In this document: positions 21,410-33,495 of the stretch, piece by piece | How the letters are laid out: every line of letters starts with the position of its first letter | Numbering within the stretch: the first letter of the stretch is position 1 | NCBI GenBank assembly: GCA_902566775.1 | Contig: CACFKF010000002.1 | Span: forward strand, 1 to 64,000 | Origin: an uncultured Pelagibacteraceae bacterium | GTDB lineage: Bacteria > Pseudomonadota > Alphaproteobacteria > Pelagibacterales > Pelagibacteraceae | Direction of reading: 5' to 3' | DNA: 64,000 nucleotides | Made by a program: the position numbers and the translations under genes | Notes under the pieces: model-generated | What the model was told of the DNA's origin: nothing | Database searches by the model: none | The model's input: only the letters and a program-made list of their open reading frames with translations

Positions 21410-22707
21410 TGTCTGAAAAAATTTTAGTACCAGCTCTAGGCGAGAGTATTACCGAAGCTACTGTTGTAAAATGGCTGAAAAGCAAGGGAGAGTCCGTAGA
21501 AACAGATGAGCCTATAGTTGAATTGGAAACAGATAAAGTAAATTTAGAAGTTCCATCGCCAATAGATGGAATATTATCAGAAATTAATGCAAATAATGGA
21601 CAAGTAGTTGAAGTAGGCACAGTATTAGGATTAATAGATAATGGAAAAATTGAAACACCAAAAAAAGTCGCTACAAAAGAAAAACAGACGATAAAAAAAC
21701 CAGAAAAAATTACCAAAAGTGATCCAGAACTTTTTGATAATAATGTTGTTAAGTTAGAAAAAAAACCAGTTTCAGAAAAGATTGAAGAAGAACCTCTAGT
21801 TTTGAGCAAAGAAATAGGAACAACAGCTAAAACAAATAATAAAGAATTAAACCAAACACTGTCACCAGCTGTAAGAAAAATAGTAGAAGAAAAAAATATT
21901 GATACAAAAAATATCACTGGTTCAGGAAAAGAAGGAAGAATACTTAAAGGTGATTTAATCAATTTAATGGCCTCAACCCCCAAGCCTTCAGACAGAAAAG
22001 CTCAGTATGGACAAGAAGAACGAATTAGAATGACAAGATTGAGAATGACAATAGCAAAAAGATTAAAGCAGGCCCAAGAGACTGCTGCAATTCTTACAAC
22101 TTTTAATGAAGTGGATATGAATAATATTATTCAGATGAGACAAGATCACCAGGAAGATTTTAAAAACAGATTTGGAATAAAATTAGGTTTTATGTCATTT
22201 TTTGTTAAAGCTTGCATTGTTGGTTTGAAGAATTTCCCAGCAATTAATGCCGAAATAGATAATGAAGAAATTGTATATAAAAATTATTACAACATTAGCT
22301 TTGCAGTTGGCACTGATAGAGGTTTAGTAGTACCAGTCTTAAAAAATGCAGATGAATTATCTTTTGCTGATATAGAAAAAAACATTAAAATTATATCTGA
22401 AAAAGCAAGACAAGGAAAATTAACAGTTGAAGACCTTCAAGGGGGAACTTTTACAATTAGCAATGGGGGAGTTTATGGTTCGATGCTCTCAACACCAATT
22501 TTAAACACACCACAATCTGGCGTGCTAGGAATGCATAATGTTATTGAAAGACCAGTAGTAATTAAAGGTGAGATTTTGATAAGGCCTATGATGTACTTAG
22601 CTTTGTCGTATGATCACAGAATAATTGATGGAAAAGATTCTGTTTCATTTTTAAAATGTATTAAGGAAAATTTAGAAGATCCAAGAAGACTTTTTTTAGA
22701 TCTTTAA
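21409..22707 (+). CDS. sucB: 2-oxoglutarate dehydrogenase E2 (dihydrolipoyl succinyltransferase)
   Basis: Core of the 2-oxoglutarate dehydrogenase complex. It has one lipoyl domain (about residues 1-78; lipoylated Lys43 in ETDKVNLEV), a Lys/Glu/Pro-rich linker, a short peripheral subunit-binding domain (about 142-180, [14 protein letters not shown]), and the acyltransferase core ending in the catalytic [15 protein letters not shown]. At 432 residues the length is normal. It lies between sucA and lpdA. Confidence 0.98.
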   Translation: MSEKILVPALGESITEATVVKWLKSKGESVETDEPIVELETDKVNLEVPSPIDGILSEINANNGQVVEVGTVLGLIDNGKIETPKKVATKEKQTIKKPEKITKSDPELFDNNVVKLEKKPVSEKIEEEPLVLSKEIGTTAKTNNKELNQTLSPAVRKIVEEKNIDTKNITGSGKEGRILKGDLINLMASTPKPSDRKAQYGQEERIRMTRLRMTIAKRLKQAQETAAILTTFNEVDMNNIIQMRQDHQEDFKNRFGIKLGFMSFFVKACIVGLKNFPAINAEIDNEEIVYKNYYNISFAVGTDRGLVVPVLKNADELSFADIEKNIKIISEKARQGKLTVEDLQGGTFTISNGGVYGSMLSTPILNTPQSGVLGMHNVIERPVVIKGEILIRPMMYLALSYDHRIIDGKDSVSFLKCIKENLEDPRRLFLDL

Positions 22708-22713
22708 AAAAAT

Positions 22714-24114
22714 ATGTCAGAAAAATTTCAAGTAGTTGTAGTAGGTGGTGGACCTGGAGGCTATGTATGTTCTATTAGATTAGCTCAACTAGGATATAAA
22801 ACAGCATGCATAGATTCAAGGGGTGTTCTAGGTGGCACATGTTTGAACGTAGGATGTATTCCATCAAAAAGTTTACTGAATCTTTCTGAGAAATTTTATA
22901 GTGCAAAAAATTTGTCAGACAAAGGTATAGAAGTTGGTTCTGTAAAATTAAATTTAGCAAAAATGATGCAAAATAAAGAAAAGGCGATCTCAGAATTAAC
23001 TAAAGGAGTAGAGTTTCTATTAAAGAAAAATAAAGTTACCTACATAAAAGGGTATGCAAACTTCAAGTCAACCAACAAAATAATAGTAACAGATAACAAA
23101 AAGAAAGAAATAATTATAGAGACTGAAAAAACAGTTATATGTACTGGTTCAGAGCCAGTATCTTTACCCAAAGTTGATTTTGATGAAGAAAAAATTATTT
23201 CATCTACTGGAGCACTATCTTTAAAATCAGTACCAAAAAAAATGGTAGTGATTGGGGGAGGATATATAGGCTTAGAAATGGGATCTGTATGGCATAGACT
23301 TGGTAGTAAAATTGAAGTGGTAGAATTTCTTGATCATATAACTCCTGGAATGGATGGAGAGATTTCAAAAGAATTATTAAAAATTTTACAAAAACAGGGA
23401 ATTAAATTTCACTTAGAAAGTAATGTAAAAAGTATAAAAAAAGGAACAAAAGGAATTATAATAAATACATCAAATAAAGAAGGCAAAAAAATAGATATTG
23501 AATGTGATGTTGCATTAGTTGCTGTTGGAAGAAAACCCAATACAGCAAAATTAAATTTAGACAAAGTTGGAATTGAGCTAGATAATAAAAAAAGAATAAA
23601 AGTAGATAATAAATATCAAACTAATATAAAAAATATTTTTGCAATAGGGGATGTTATAGAAGGACCTATGCTTGCCCATAAAGCTGAAGATGAAGGTATT
23701 GCAGTGGCAGAAATAATAGATGGACAAGCAGGACATGTAAATTATGATGTGATACCAGGAGTAATTTACACATCGCCAGAAGTTGCGACAGTTGGAAAAA
23801 CAGAACAGCAATTAAAGAAAGATCAAGTGAACTATAAAGTTGGTAAGTTTTCATTAATGGCAAACTCAAGAGCTAAAACAATTAATGAGACAGACGGGTT
23901 TGTTAAGATATTAGCCGACAGTAAAACTGATAAGGTATTGGGAGTTCACATGATTGGTGCTAATGCAGGGGAATTAATAGCTGAAATGGCATTGGCTATG
24001 GAATTTGGAGCAAGTTCAGAAGATATTGCAAGAACATGCCATGCTCATCCAACTTTTTCAGAAGCTTTAAAAGAATCAGCTTTAGCAGTAGATAAAAGAG
24101 CAATACACTCTTAA
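22714..24114 (+). CDS. lpdA: Dihydrolipoyl dehydrogenase (E3)
   Basis: FAD enzyme that reoxidises the dihydrolipoyl groups of 2-oxoacid dehydrogenase complexes with NAD+. It has 466 residues, a GGGPGGY FAD fold at the N-terminus, the redox-active disulfide Cys43/Cys48 in GGTCLNVGCIPSK, the NAD-binding VIGGGYIGLEMGSVW, FAIGDVIEGPMLAHKAEDEG, and the C-terminal catalytic HAHPTFSE. It begins seven bases after sucB. Confidence 0.97.
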   Translation: MSEKFQVVVVGGGPGGYVCSIRLAQLGYKTACIDSRGVLGGTCLNVGCIPSKSLLNLSEKFYSAKNLSDKGIEVGSVKLNLAKMMQNKEKAISELTKGVEFLLKKNKVTYIKGYANFKSTNKIIVTDNKKKEIIIETEKTVICTGSEPVSLPKVDFDEEKIISSTGALSLKSVPKKMVVIGGGYIGLEMGSVWHRLGSKIEVVEFLDHITPGMDGEISKELLKILQKQGIKFHLESNVKSIKKGTKGIIINTSNKEGKKIDIECDVALVAVGRKPNTAKLNLDKVGIELDNKKRIKVDNKYQTNIKNIFAIGDVIEGPMLAHKAEDEGIAVAEIIDGQAGHVNYDVIPGVIYTSPEVATVGKTEQQLKKDQVNYKVGKFSLMANSRAKTINETDGFVKILADSKTDKVLGVHMIGANAGELIAEMALAMEFGASSEDIARTCHAHPTFSEALKESALAVDKRAIHS

Positions 24115-24136
24115 TAAATTTTCATATTATACATAT

Positions 24137-26095
24137 ATGAGAGTTCCGATTCTTGTACCTAATATTTTTGATCATCCTTTTACCTATGAAAGTGGTGTAA
24201 TTGATGTAAAACTTGGAGACTATGTTTTAATTCCTTTTGGAAAATCTCAAGCAACTGGAGTAGTTTGGGACAAGTTTGAAAAAAAAAATAAGAAAAAATT
24301 TGTAATAAAAAAAATTATTTCAAAATTAAATGTTCCTTCGTTAAACAGAAACACTATCAATTTTCTGAATTGGTTTTCAAAATATAATTTAATTCCAAAA
24401 GGAATTGCATTAAAACTTTTATTACTTAGCAATGAGGCTATAGAAGATCTAAAATTAGAGGAATTCAAAAAATTTGAACTAAAATTCAAAAGAAAAAAAT
24501 TTTTTTTAACAGCGGAGCAAACAAATGCTTTAAATAATTTAAACAGTCAAATTGATAAATTTAGAGTTCATGTATTACAAGGAACAACAGGGTCAGGAAA
24601 AACGATTGTATATTTTGAAACTATAAAAACTATAATCGATAAAGGTTTTCAGGGTTTGATTATGTTACCTGAGATTGGTTTAACTAAACAATTTGAGGAA
24701 AAGTTTATAGAATTTTTTGGTTATAGCCCAGCAATATGGCATTCAGGAATTACAAAAAAAAATAAAAAAATAATTTGGAATGGAATTTCTACTGGTAAAA
24801 TAAAAGTAGTTATTGGTGCAAGATCATCATTATTTTTACCTTTTAAAAATTTAGGTTTAATAATAGTAGATGAAGAACACGACCAATCTTACAAACAAGA
24901 CGAAGGAGCAATATATAATGCAAGGGACATGGCGATATCTAGAGCTTACTTTCAAAATATTCCTATAAATTTAATAACATCAGTTCCATCCATAGAAACA
25001 TATGAAAATATAAAATCTAAAAAATATAAAATTTCTAAAATATTTAATAGATTTAAAAAAGCATCATTACCTAATTATGAAATTATTGATTTAAATAAAT
25101 CAAAATTGAAACCCAAATATTGGATTTCGCAAAATGTAATTGAAAAAGTTAGAAAACATCTAAAAAAAAATGATCAGGTACTTTTTTTTTTAAATAGAAG
25201 AGGATTTGCTCCATTTGTATTTTGTAAAAAATGTTTTAATAATTATATTTGTCCTAACTGTTCAATTAATTTGGTTTATCATAAACATTATGAGAATTTA
25301 TTATGTCATTACTGTGGTTACAAAGGAAATTTGAATAGAAAATGTAACGATAATGATATTTGTGATTTTATATTTAGTGGACCAGGAGTTGAGAGAATAT
25401 CTGAAGAATTAAAAAAAATCTTTCCAAATGAAAAACATATTATTTTTTCAAGCGATACGATGAATAAAAAAAAATCATCAAAAATTTTAGAAAAAATTGT
25501 AAATAATGAAATTTCAATATTAGTAGGAACTCAGCTAATATCCAAAGGTTTTCATTTTCCTAATTTAAATTGCATTGTAGTAGTTGATATAGATTTATCT
25601 TCCCATGGACATGATTTAAGAGGAGCAGAAAAAAACCTTCAATTATATCACCAGCTATCAGGAAGAGCAGGAAGGACAGGAAAACCAGCTACTGTTTATT
25701 TTCAAACTTATAATTTGAACAAAAATATGATCGTTGATATTGCTAATAAAAATCCAGATATTTTTCTTGAAAAAGAATTAAAAATTAGAAAAAAAAATAG
25801 CTTACCACCCTTTCAAAGATTTATTTCATTAATTTTATTATCGAGTGAAGAAAAAAAATTACAAAAGAACTCTCTTGAATTTAAAAATTACATAAGTAGC
25901 AAACTAAGCTCTCGTGTATTGGGCCCAGTAAATGCACCAATCTATAAAATTAGAAAAAAATTTAGAGTTAGATTATTAATCAGAGGAGAAAAAAATTTAA
26001 AGATACAAGACTCTTTATCTTCAGCAATAAAAAATTTTAAGTTTGAAAAAGGAATAAAACTGTCAGTTGATGTTGATCCAATAAGCTTCAATTAG
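24137..26095 (+). CDS. priA: Primosomal protein N' (replication restart helicase)
   Basis: Superfamily 2 helicase that recognises stalled forks and restarts replication. Its 652 residues are somewhat shorter than the roughly 730 of E. coli. The order is an N-terminal fork-binding domain (about 1-100), Walker A GTTGSGKT, the DEEHD box, a zinc-binding insert with paired cysteines (CKKCFNNYICPNC, later CHYCGYKGN), and the C-terminal helicase motifs SKGFHFPN and HQLSGRAGRTGKP. It stands alone between lpdA and the atp operon on the same strand. Confidence 0.95.
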   Translation: MRVPILVPNIFDHPFTYESGVIDVKLGDYVLIPFGKSQATGVVWDKFEKKNKKKFVIKKIISKLNVPSLNRNTINFLNWFSKYNLIPKGIALKLLLLSNEAIEDLKLEEFKKFELKFKRKKFFLTAEQTNALNNLNSQIDKFRVHVLQGTTGSGKTIVYFETIKTIIDKGFQGLIMLPEIGLTKQFEEKFIEFFGYSPAIWHSGITKKNKKIIWNGISTGKIKVVIGARSSLFLPFKNLGLIIVDEEHDQSYKQDEGAIYNARDMAISRAYFQNIPINLITSVPSIETYENIKSKKYKISKIFNRFKKASLPNYEIIDLNKSKLKPKYWISQNVIEKVRKHLKKNDQVLFFLNRRGFAPFVFCKKCFNNYICPNCSINLVYHKHYENLLCHYCGYKGNLNRKCNDNDICDFIFSGPGVERISEELKKIFPNEKHIIFSSDTMNKKKSSKILEKIVNNEISILVGTQLISKGFHFPNLNCIVVVDIDLSSHGHDLRGAEKNLQLYHQLSGRAGRTGKPATVYFQTYNLNKNMIVDIANKNPDIFLEKELKIRKKNSLPPFQRFISLILLSSEEKKLQKNSLEFKNYISSKLSSRVLGPVNAPIYKIRKKFRVRLLIRGEKNLKIQDSLSSAIKNFKFEKGIKLSVDVDPISFN

Positions 26096-26131
26096 TGGTA
26101 AAAAACGAGATTTTTTTGCATTATGTCTCAC

Positions 26132-26160
26132 TTGAAGACACAAGATTCATGTGCTAATTA
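26132..26160 (+). promoter_or_regulatory. Candidate promoter for the atp operon
   Basis: TTGAAG at 26132-26137 and TAATTA at 26155-26160 are 17 bases apart, in the 110-base gap between priA and atpH, the longest same-strand gap in the first half of the window. The -10 is a weak match and other AT-rich alternatives exist nearby (for example TATAAC at 26187-26192). No clear terminator or structured RNA is visible in the gap. Confidence 0.3.
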
Positions 26161-26205
26161 AATTCAACTTTATATAATTCATCTACTATAACTAGGGGAT
26201 CTAAA

Positions 26206-26763
26206 TTGAGTAAAAACAAAAATTTTTCTGATACAGCAGCAAGCAGGTATTCTCTTGCTCTTTATGAGCTTGCTGAAGAAAACAAGTGTATCCAAGAAAT
26301 TGAAAGTCAATCCACTGCATTGATTAAACTTATTGATCAAAGCAAGGATTTTAAATTCATAATAAGCAACCCTACAAATAAAAAAGAAGACCAAATAAAT
26401 ATATTAAATAAAATTTCGGAACATTATAATTTTAATATTTTTTTAAAAAAGTTTTTATGTTTTTTAGTAGAAAAAAGAAGGTTATTTTTTTTACAAAATA
26501 TTTTAAGAAACTTTGTTGATATTTGTTCTAAAAAAAAAGGCGAAGTAAAAGCGAAATTGATTGCTGCAAAACAACTTAATAATGATGAAGTAAACAAAAT
26601 TAAAGATGAACTATCAAAAGATTTTAGCAACAAAATAAAATTAGATTATAGACATGATCCTAGCTTAGTAGGAGGATTAATAATTCAAGTTGGAAGTGTG
26701 ATGATAGATACATCAATAAAAAGTAAATTAAGACAATTAGAAAATAAAATGATAGGAAATTAA
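26206..26763 (+). CDS. atpH: ATP synthase F1 delta subunit
   Basis: Stalk subunit linking the F1 head to the peripheral b subunits. The 185 residues contain SRYSLALYELAEE at the start and RHDPSLVGGLIIQVGSVMID with STIKSKL-like DTSIKSKLRQLE at the end, the standard family signature. The start is TTG at 26206: AGGGGA at 26194-26199 is six bases upstream, and no ATG is placed as well. It abuts atpA by the stop/start junction. Confidence 0.95.
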   Translation: MSKNKNFSDTAASRYSLALYELAEENKCIQEIESQSTALIKLIDQSKDFKFIISNPTNKKEDQINILNKISEHYNFNIFLKKFLCFLVEKRRLFFLQNILRNFVDICSKKKGEVKAKLIAAKQLNNDEVNKIKDELSKDFSNKIKLDYRHDPSLVGGLIIQVGSVMIDTSIKSKLRQLENKMIGN

Positions 26764-28299
26764 ATGGATATAAATCCTTCAGAAGTTACAAAAATATTAA
26801 AAGAACAAATAAAAAAATATGGAGATAAAGCTGAAGTAACTGAAGTTGGGCAAGTTTTATCCGTAGGAGATGGTATTGCTAGAATTTATGGATTAGACAA
26901 TGTGCAAGCTGGAGAAATGGTTGAGTTTGCGGATAGCTCTAAAGGAATGGCTCTGAACTTAGAAAATGACAATGTTGGTGTTGTAATTTTTGGAGATGAT
27001 AAAAATATTAAAGAAGGTGATACTGTTAAGAGAACAGGTTCGATAGTTGATGTACCAGTTGGTAAAGAATTATTAGGTAGAGTAGTTGATGCTTTAGGTA
27101 ATCCAATAGATGGTAAGGGGGCATTAGACAAGGGTTTAAAAAGAAACAGAGTAGAAGTTAAGGCTCCAGGTATTATTCCAAGGCAATCAGTTTCAGAACC
27201 AATGCAAAGTGGATTAAAAGCAATCGATAGTTTAATTCCGGTTGGTAGAGGACAACGTGAATTAATTATTGGTGATAGACAAACTGGAAAAACAGCAGTT
27301 GCTATTGATACAATTATTAATCAAAAAGAAATAAACCAGTCAGGAGATGAAAAACAAAAGTTATATTGTATATATGTTGCTGTAGGTCAAAAAAGATCTA
27401 CCGTTGCTCAAATTGTAAAAACTTTAGAAGATTCTGGAGCAATGGAATATACAACAATTGTTTCTGCAACAGCATCTGATCCTGCTCCACTTCAATTTCT
27501 TGCCCCATATACGGGATGTACAATGGGAGAATACTTTAGAGATAATGGTATGCATGCTTTAATTATATATGATGATTTATCAAAACAAGCAGTAGCTTAT
27601 AGACAAATGTCCCTTTTATTAAGAAGACCTCCTGGAAGAGAAGCTTACCCAGGTGATGTATTTTATTTACATAGTCGATTGTTAGAAAGAGCAGCAAAAT
27701 TAAGTGATGAAAATGGGGGTGGATCTTTAACTGCATTACCAATTATAGAAACTCAAGCCGGAGATGTATCAGCCTATATACCCACTAATGTAATTTCTAT
27801 TACTGATGGTCAAATATTTTTGGAAACAGAGCTATTCAATCAAGGTATTAGACCTGCTGTAAATGTTGGATTATCTGTCTCAAGGGTTGGTTCTGCGGCA
27901 CAAACAAAGGCAATGAAAAAAGTTGCAGGTTCAATAAAGTTAGAACTTGCACAGTACAGAGAAATGGCTGCTTTTGCTCAGTTTGGTTCTGATTTAGATG
28001 CGTCTACACAAAGATTATTAAACAGAGGTTCAAAACTAACTGAATTGTTAAAACAAAAACAGTATTCTCCAATGTCAGTAGCAGAACAAGTAATATCAGT
28101 ATTTTGTGGAGTTAAAGGTTATTTGGATGACATTGAATTGAAAGATATAAATGAATTTGAAAGTAAAATTTTATCAAAATGCAAAACTGAAAATCCAGAA
28201 ATTTTAGAAGCAATCAAAAAGTCAGGTAAACTAGAAGAAGAAACGGAAAAATCTTTAATAAAATTAATCGAAGAATTAAAAAAAGAATTTAAATCTTAA
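26764..28299 (+). CDS. atpA: ATP synthase F1 alpha subunit
   Basis: Non-catalytic nucleotide-binding subunit of F1. It has 511 residues with the N-terminal beta-barrel, Walker A GDRQTGKT (about residues 169-176), [17 protein letters not shown], the arginine finger region [10 protein letters not shown], and the C-terminal helical domain. It is immediately after atpH and before atpG. Confidence 0.98.
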   Translation: MDINPSEVTKILKEQIKKYGDKAEVTEVGQVLSVGDGIARIYGLDNVQAGEMVEFADSSKGMALNLENDNVGVVIFGDDKNIKEGDTVKRTGSIVDVPVGKELLGRVVDALGNPIDGKGALDKGLKRNRVEVKAPGIIPRQSVSEPMQSGLKAIDSLIPVGRGQRELIIGDRQTGKTAVAIDTIINQKEINQSGDEKQKLYCIYVAVGQKRSTVAQIVKTLEDSGAMEYTTIVSATASDPAPLQFLAPYTGCTMGEYFRDNGMHALIIYDDLSKQAVAYRQMSLLLRRPPGREAYPGDVFYLHSRLLERAAKLSDENGGGSLTALPIIETQAGDVSAYIPTNVISITDGQIFLETELFNQGIRPAVNVGLSVSRVGSAAQTKAMKKVAGSIKLELAQYREMAAFAQFGSDLDASTQRLLNRGSKLTELLKQKQYSPMSVAEQVISVFCGVKGYLDDIELKDINEFESKILSKCKTENPEILEAIKKSGKLEEETEKSLIKLIEELKKEFKS

Positions 28300-28303
28300 A
28301 TAT

Positions 28304-30602
<2,299 letters not shown>

Positions 30603-30603
<1 letters not shown>

Positions 30604-31004
30604 TGAGTGAAGTTTTTAAACTTGAAATAGTAAACCCAGAAAAATCATTTTTATTAAAAGATAAAGTATCCGAGGTGGTAATCCCTGCTTATGAAGGTGA
30701 AATGGGAATATTAAAAGACCACATATCAATAATATCTTTTTTAAAGCCTGGACTAGTAAAAGTTTTTGAAACTGGTTCTAATCAAGAAACTTATTATGTA
30801 GAAGATGGAATAATTGAATTTAAGGATAACTGTTTATCAATATTAACAAGCAAAATTTTTGATATAAAAAAAATAGATAAAAATGCTTTAAGAGAAGATT
30901 TGGCTAAAGCAGAAAAAGACACAAAAAATAATGATATTTCTGACCAAAAAAAATACTTACTTGACCAAAAGATTGAAGTACTAAAATCGTTAACTCTGAA
31001 TTAG
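30603..31004 (+). CDS. atpC: ATP synthase F1 epsilon subunit
   Basis: Regulatory epsilon subunit of F1. The 133 residues match the N-terminal beta-sandwich (VIPAYEGEMGILKDHISIIS, EDGIIEFKDN) and a helical C-terminus. It is the last gene of the F1 operon and converges on rppH with a four-base overlap of the stop codons. The F0 genes are not in the window, as is usual for alphaproteobacteria. Confidence 0.95.
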
Positions 31005-31477
31005 TTTAATATTTTTTTTATTTCATGTTTAATATTTTTATAAACTTCAAGTTTAAAATTTACAGCTATTTTTGTTAAATCATCTAAGTTAATCCATTTC
31101 CAGTCCAGAAATTCTGGGTGTTTAGTATTTATATTAATTTCTGATTCATTTCCAATAAATCGCATAACAAACCATTTTTGTATTTGACCTTTAAATTTAC
31201 CTTTCCAAATAATCCCAATTAAGTGATCAGGTAATATATATGTAAATTTTCTATCAATTTCTTGAATAAGTTTTACACTTTTAATGCTAGTTTCTTCTTT
31301 TAACTCTCTTAAAGCGGCTTCATAATAATTTTCACCATTATCAATACCTCCCTGCGGCATTTGCCAGAAATTTTTTGGATTATCAATTCTTTTTGCAACA
31401 AATACTTTATTTTCATTGTTTAATACAACAATACCTACACCATTTCGTAATGGTAAATTCTTGTATTTTTTTCTCAC
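31001..31477 (-). CDS. rppH: RNA pyrophosphohydrolase (Nudix)
   Basis: Nudix hydrolase predicted to remove pyrophosphate from mRNA 5' ends and start decay; in alphaproteobacteria often named dinucleoside polyphosphate hydrolase. It has 158 residues with the Nudix box GGIDNGENYYEAALRELKEE followed by TS, FWQMPQGGID ahead of it, and the family start RNGVGIVVLNNENKVFVAKR. It is the downstream member of the ctpA-rppH pair, the same order as in many relatives. Confidence 0.92.
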   Translation of the reverse strand: MRKKYKNLPLRNGVGIVVLNNENKVFVAKRIDNPKNFWQMPQGGIDNGENYYEAALRELKEETSIKSVKLIQEIDRKFTYILPDHLIGIIWKGKFKGQIQKWFVMRFIGNESEININTKHPEFLDWKWINLDDLTKIAVNFKLEVYKNIKHEIKKILN

Positions 31478-31479
31478 GA

Positions 31480-32607
31480 TTATCCGTTGAAAAGTTTTAC
31501 TGCAAAGTTTAACTGGTTATCAGTCTTAGTATTAATTACAAAAGCATCTGAACTCTCTTCAATTTGAATATCAGGATTTACACCAACTTCTGAAATAGAC
31601 TCACCCGATGGCAAATAGTATTTTGAAATTGTTAGTCTAATTGCTCCCTCATTTTTCAAAGGAATTATTGATTGTACTGAACCTTTTCCATAACTACTTT
31701 CTCCTACAAGAATTGCTCTTTTGTGTTGTTTTAGTGCACCAGCGACGATTTCTGAAGCTGAAGCAGAACCATAATTAATCAAAATTATTAAACTTTTTCC
31801 ATTTGTTAAATCTCCTTTTTTTGCAAACCATTTTTTATTTTCAGATTTTTTTCTTCCTTTTGTCGAAACTATTTCTCCATCTTCAAGAAAAAAATCAGTA
31901 ATTTTTATTGCTTGCGATAATAGTCCACCAGGATTGTTTCTTAAGTCTAAAATATATCCTTTAAGATCTTTTTTGTTGAATTCTCTAATTTTTTTTTTAA
32001 TCTGATCAGAACTATTTTCGTTAAAAGATGTCAGTCTTAAATATCCAATATTACCATCTATATATTTTGATTTTACTGATTCAATTTTTATTATTTCTCT
32101 TGTGATATTAAAAATAATTGCTTTTTTTGTACCTATTCTTCTAATAGTAATTTCAATATCTGATCCTACTGGTCCTCTCATCAATTCAACAGCTTCAGTT
32201 AACGATTTACCTTGAACTTGAATATCATTTATTTTTACTATGTAATCTCCCGCTTTTACTCCAACTCGTGATGCTGGAGAATTATCGATTGGAGAAATAA
32301 CTTTTACCACACCATGCTCCATACCAACTTCAATTCCCAGTCCTCCAAATTGACCACTAGTTTCTGTTTGCATGTCATCAAGCATTTTAGGAGACATGTA
32401 AGCCGAATATGGATCCAAAGATTGCAAAACCCCATTAATTGCGGCGTCCATTACTTCGCTTTGATTAATTTCTTCCACATATTCTTCGTCAATTTTACTC
32501 AGAACTTCACTAAATAGATCTATTTTTTGATAAATATTTTTTTCTGTTTCAGCAAAACTTTTTCCAATTAAAAATAAATAAAACAATAATGCTATTATTA
32601 ACTTCAT
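31480..32607 (-). CDS. ctpA: C-terminal processing peptidase (S41)
   Basis: Periplasmic serine protease of the CtpA/Prc type that trims or degrades exported proteins. A signal peptide is visible (MKLIIALLFYLFLIGKSFA), then an N-terminal helix region, a PDZ domain (about residues 80-160, FGGLGIEVG to VELMRGPVGSD), and the S41 protease domain with the catalytic serine in YGSASASEIVAG and lysine in YGKGSVQ. At 375 residues it is shorter at both ends than many alphaproteobacterial homologues (about 440). Its ATG overlaps the rsfS stop. Confidence 0.94.
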   Translation of the reverse strand: MKLIIALLFYLFLIGKSFAETEKNIYQKIDLFSEVLSKIDEEYVEEINQSEVMDAAINGVLQSLDPYSAYMSPKMLDDMQTETSGQFGGLGIEVGMEHGVVKVISPIDNSPASRVGVKAGDYIVKINDIQVQGKSLTEAVELMRGPVGSDIEITIRRIGTKKAIIFNITREIIKIESVKSKYIDGNIGYLRLTSFNENSSDQIKKKIREFNKKDLKGYILDLRNNPGGLLSQAIKITDFFLEDGEIVSTKGRKKSENKKWFAKKGDLTNGKSLIILINYGSASASEIVAGALKQHKRAILVGESSYGKGSVQSIIPLKNEGAIRLTISKYYLPSGESISEVGVNPDIQIEESSDAFVINTKTDNQLNFAVKLFNG

Positions 32608-32954
32608 ATTAAAATTTTTTCTTTTGGAATTAGTTCAGACCACATTTTTTCCAAATCATAAAACTTTCTTTTTTCTGGATTAAAAATATGTACAACAACA
32701 TCGATTCCATCAATTAATTTCCAGTCATTGCTATTGATGCCTTCAATTTTGCAATTTGAAATTCCATTGGTTTTAAATTTTTCTAATACAATTTCTGATA
32801 ATGCTTGTATGTGTCTGGAAGACGTACCACTAGCAATTATTAAATGATCTGCCATTGAACTTTTATTTTCTAAATTTATAGATACTATATCTAATGCTTT
32901 GTTTGAATCTAAAGTGTTTATTATTATTTTTTTTAAATCAAATATTTTATCCAT
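32604..32954 (-). CDS. rsfS: Ribosomal silencing factor
   Basis: RsfS/Iojap protein that binds L14 on the 50S subunit and blocks subunit joining when nutrients are short. It is 116 residues long with the typical core DIVSINLENKSSMADHLIIASGTSSRHIQALSE (in parts) and NDWKLIDGIDVVVHIFNPEKRKFYDLEKMW. The nadD-rsfS-ctpA-rppH order follows the alphaproteobacterial pattern. Confidence 0.95.
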   Translation of the reverse strand: MDKIFDLKKIIINTLDSNKALDIVSINLENKSSMADHLIIASGTSSRHIQALSEIVLEKFKTNGISNCKIEGINSNDWKLIDGIDVVVHIFNPEKRKFYDLEKMWSELIPKEKILI

Positions 32955-32972
32955 TTAATTATAAAAATCTTA

Positions 32973-33494
32973 TCAAATTTTTCTTAATTGAGAAGATGAA
33001 ATATTTACCTTTTTAAACTTAACAAAGCTCAAACTTCTCTTATTTAATTGTTTATAAGCAATTGATTTTAGAGATTTAGCTCTATAACCTTTTCTATCAA
33101 ATACTAAAATATTACACTTTTTTAAAATGGATTTCCATTTATGCCATTTATGAAAATTAATAAGATTATCAGCCCCCATAATAAAAAAAATATCTAGTTT
33201 TTTATTATTTTTTTTTACATAATTAATAAGATTTATAGTTTTATTTGATTTTATTTTTTTTTCATAAAACTTAATTTTAATAAATTTTTTTTTTTTTGTA
33301 ATTTTTTTTGCAAAATTAATTCTTGATTTTAAATTTAAACTGCTTTTCCTTTTAAAAGGATTTTTTTGTGTTATTGCCCAAATTATATAATTTAATTTAA
33401 ATCTTTTTTTTGACTCCTTAGATATTTCCACATGTCCTTTATGAGCAGGATCAAATGTTCCACCTAAAATTCCAATTTTTAATTTTTTACTCAA
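32973..33494 (-). CDS. nadD: Nicotinate-nucleotide adenylyltransferase
   Basis: Makes deamido-NAD from nicotinate mononucleotide and ATP. Signature motifs are GILGGTFDPAHKGH at the N-terminus and ISSSQLRK at the end (the variant of the usual ISSTxIR). The frame stays open far upstream into proA, so the start needs care: TTG at 33494 has AGGA six bases upstream (33501-33504), does not overlap proA, and gives the family-like start MSKKLKIGILGG. An ATG at 33530 would overlap proA and add 12 unconserved residues. I prefer 33494, giving 173 residues. Confidence 0.9.
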   Translation of the reverse strand: MSKKLKIGILGGTFDPAHKGHVEISKESKKRFKLNYIIWAITQKNPFKRKSSLNLKSRINFAKKITKKKKFIKIKFYEKKIKSNKTINLINYVKKNNKKLDIFFIMGADNLINFHKWHKWKSILKKCNILVFDRKGYRAKSLKSIAYKQLNKRSLSFVKFKKVNISSSQLRKI

Positions 33495-33495
33495 T

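Noticed and set aside
21402-21983. 193-codon antisense frame opposite sucB
   Set aside because: Opposite the lipoyl domain and linker of sucB; no family motif and typical shadow composition.
26096-26205. Small RNA or terminator in the priA-atpH gap
   Set aside because: Only short weak pairings (for example GTCT with AGAC near 26125-26140) are visible and no T run follows a stable stem.
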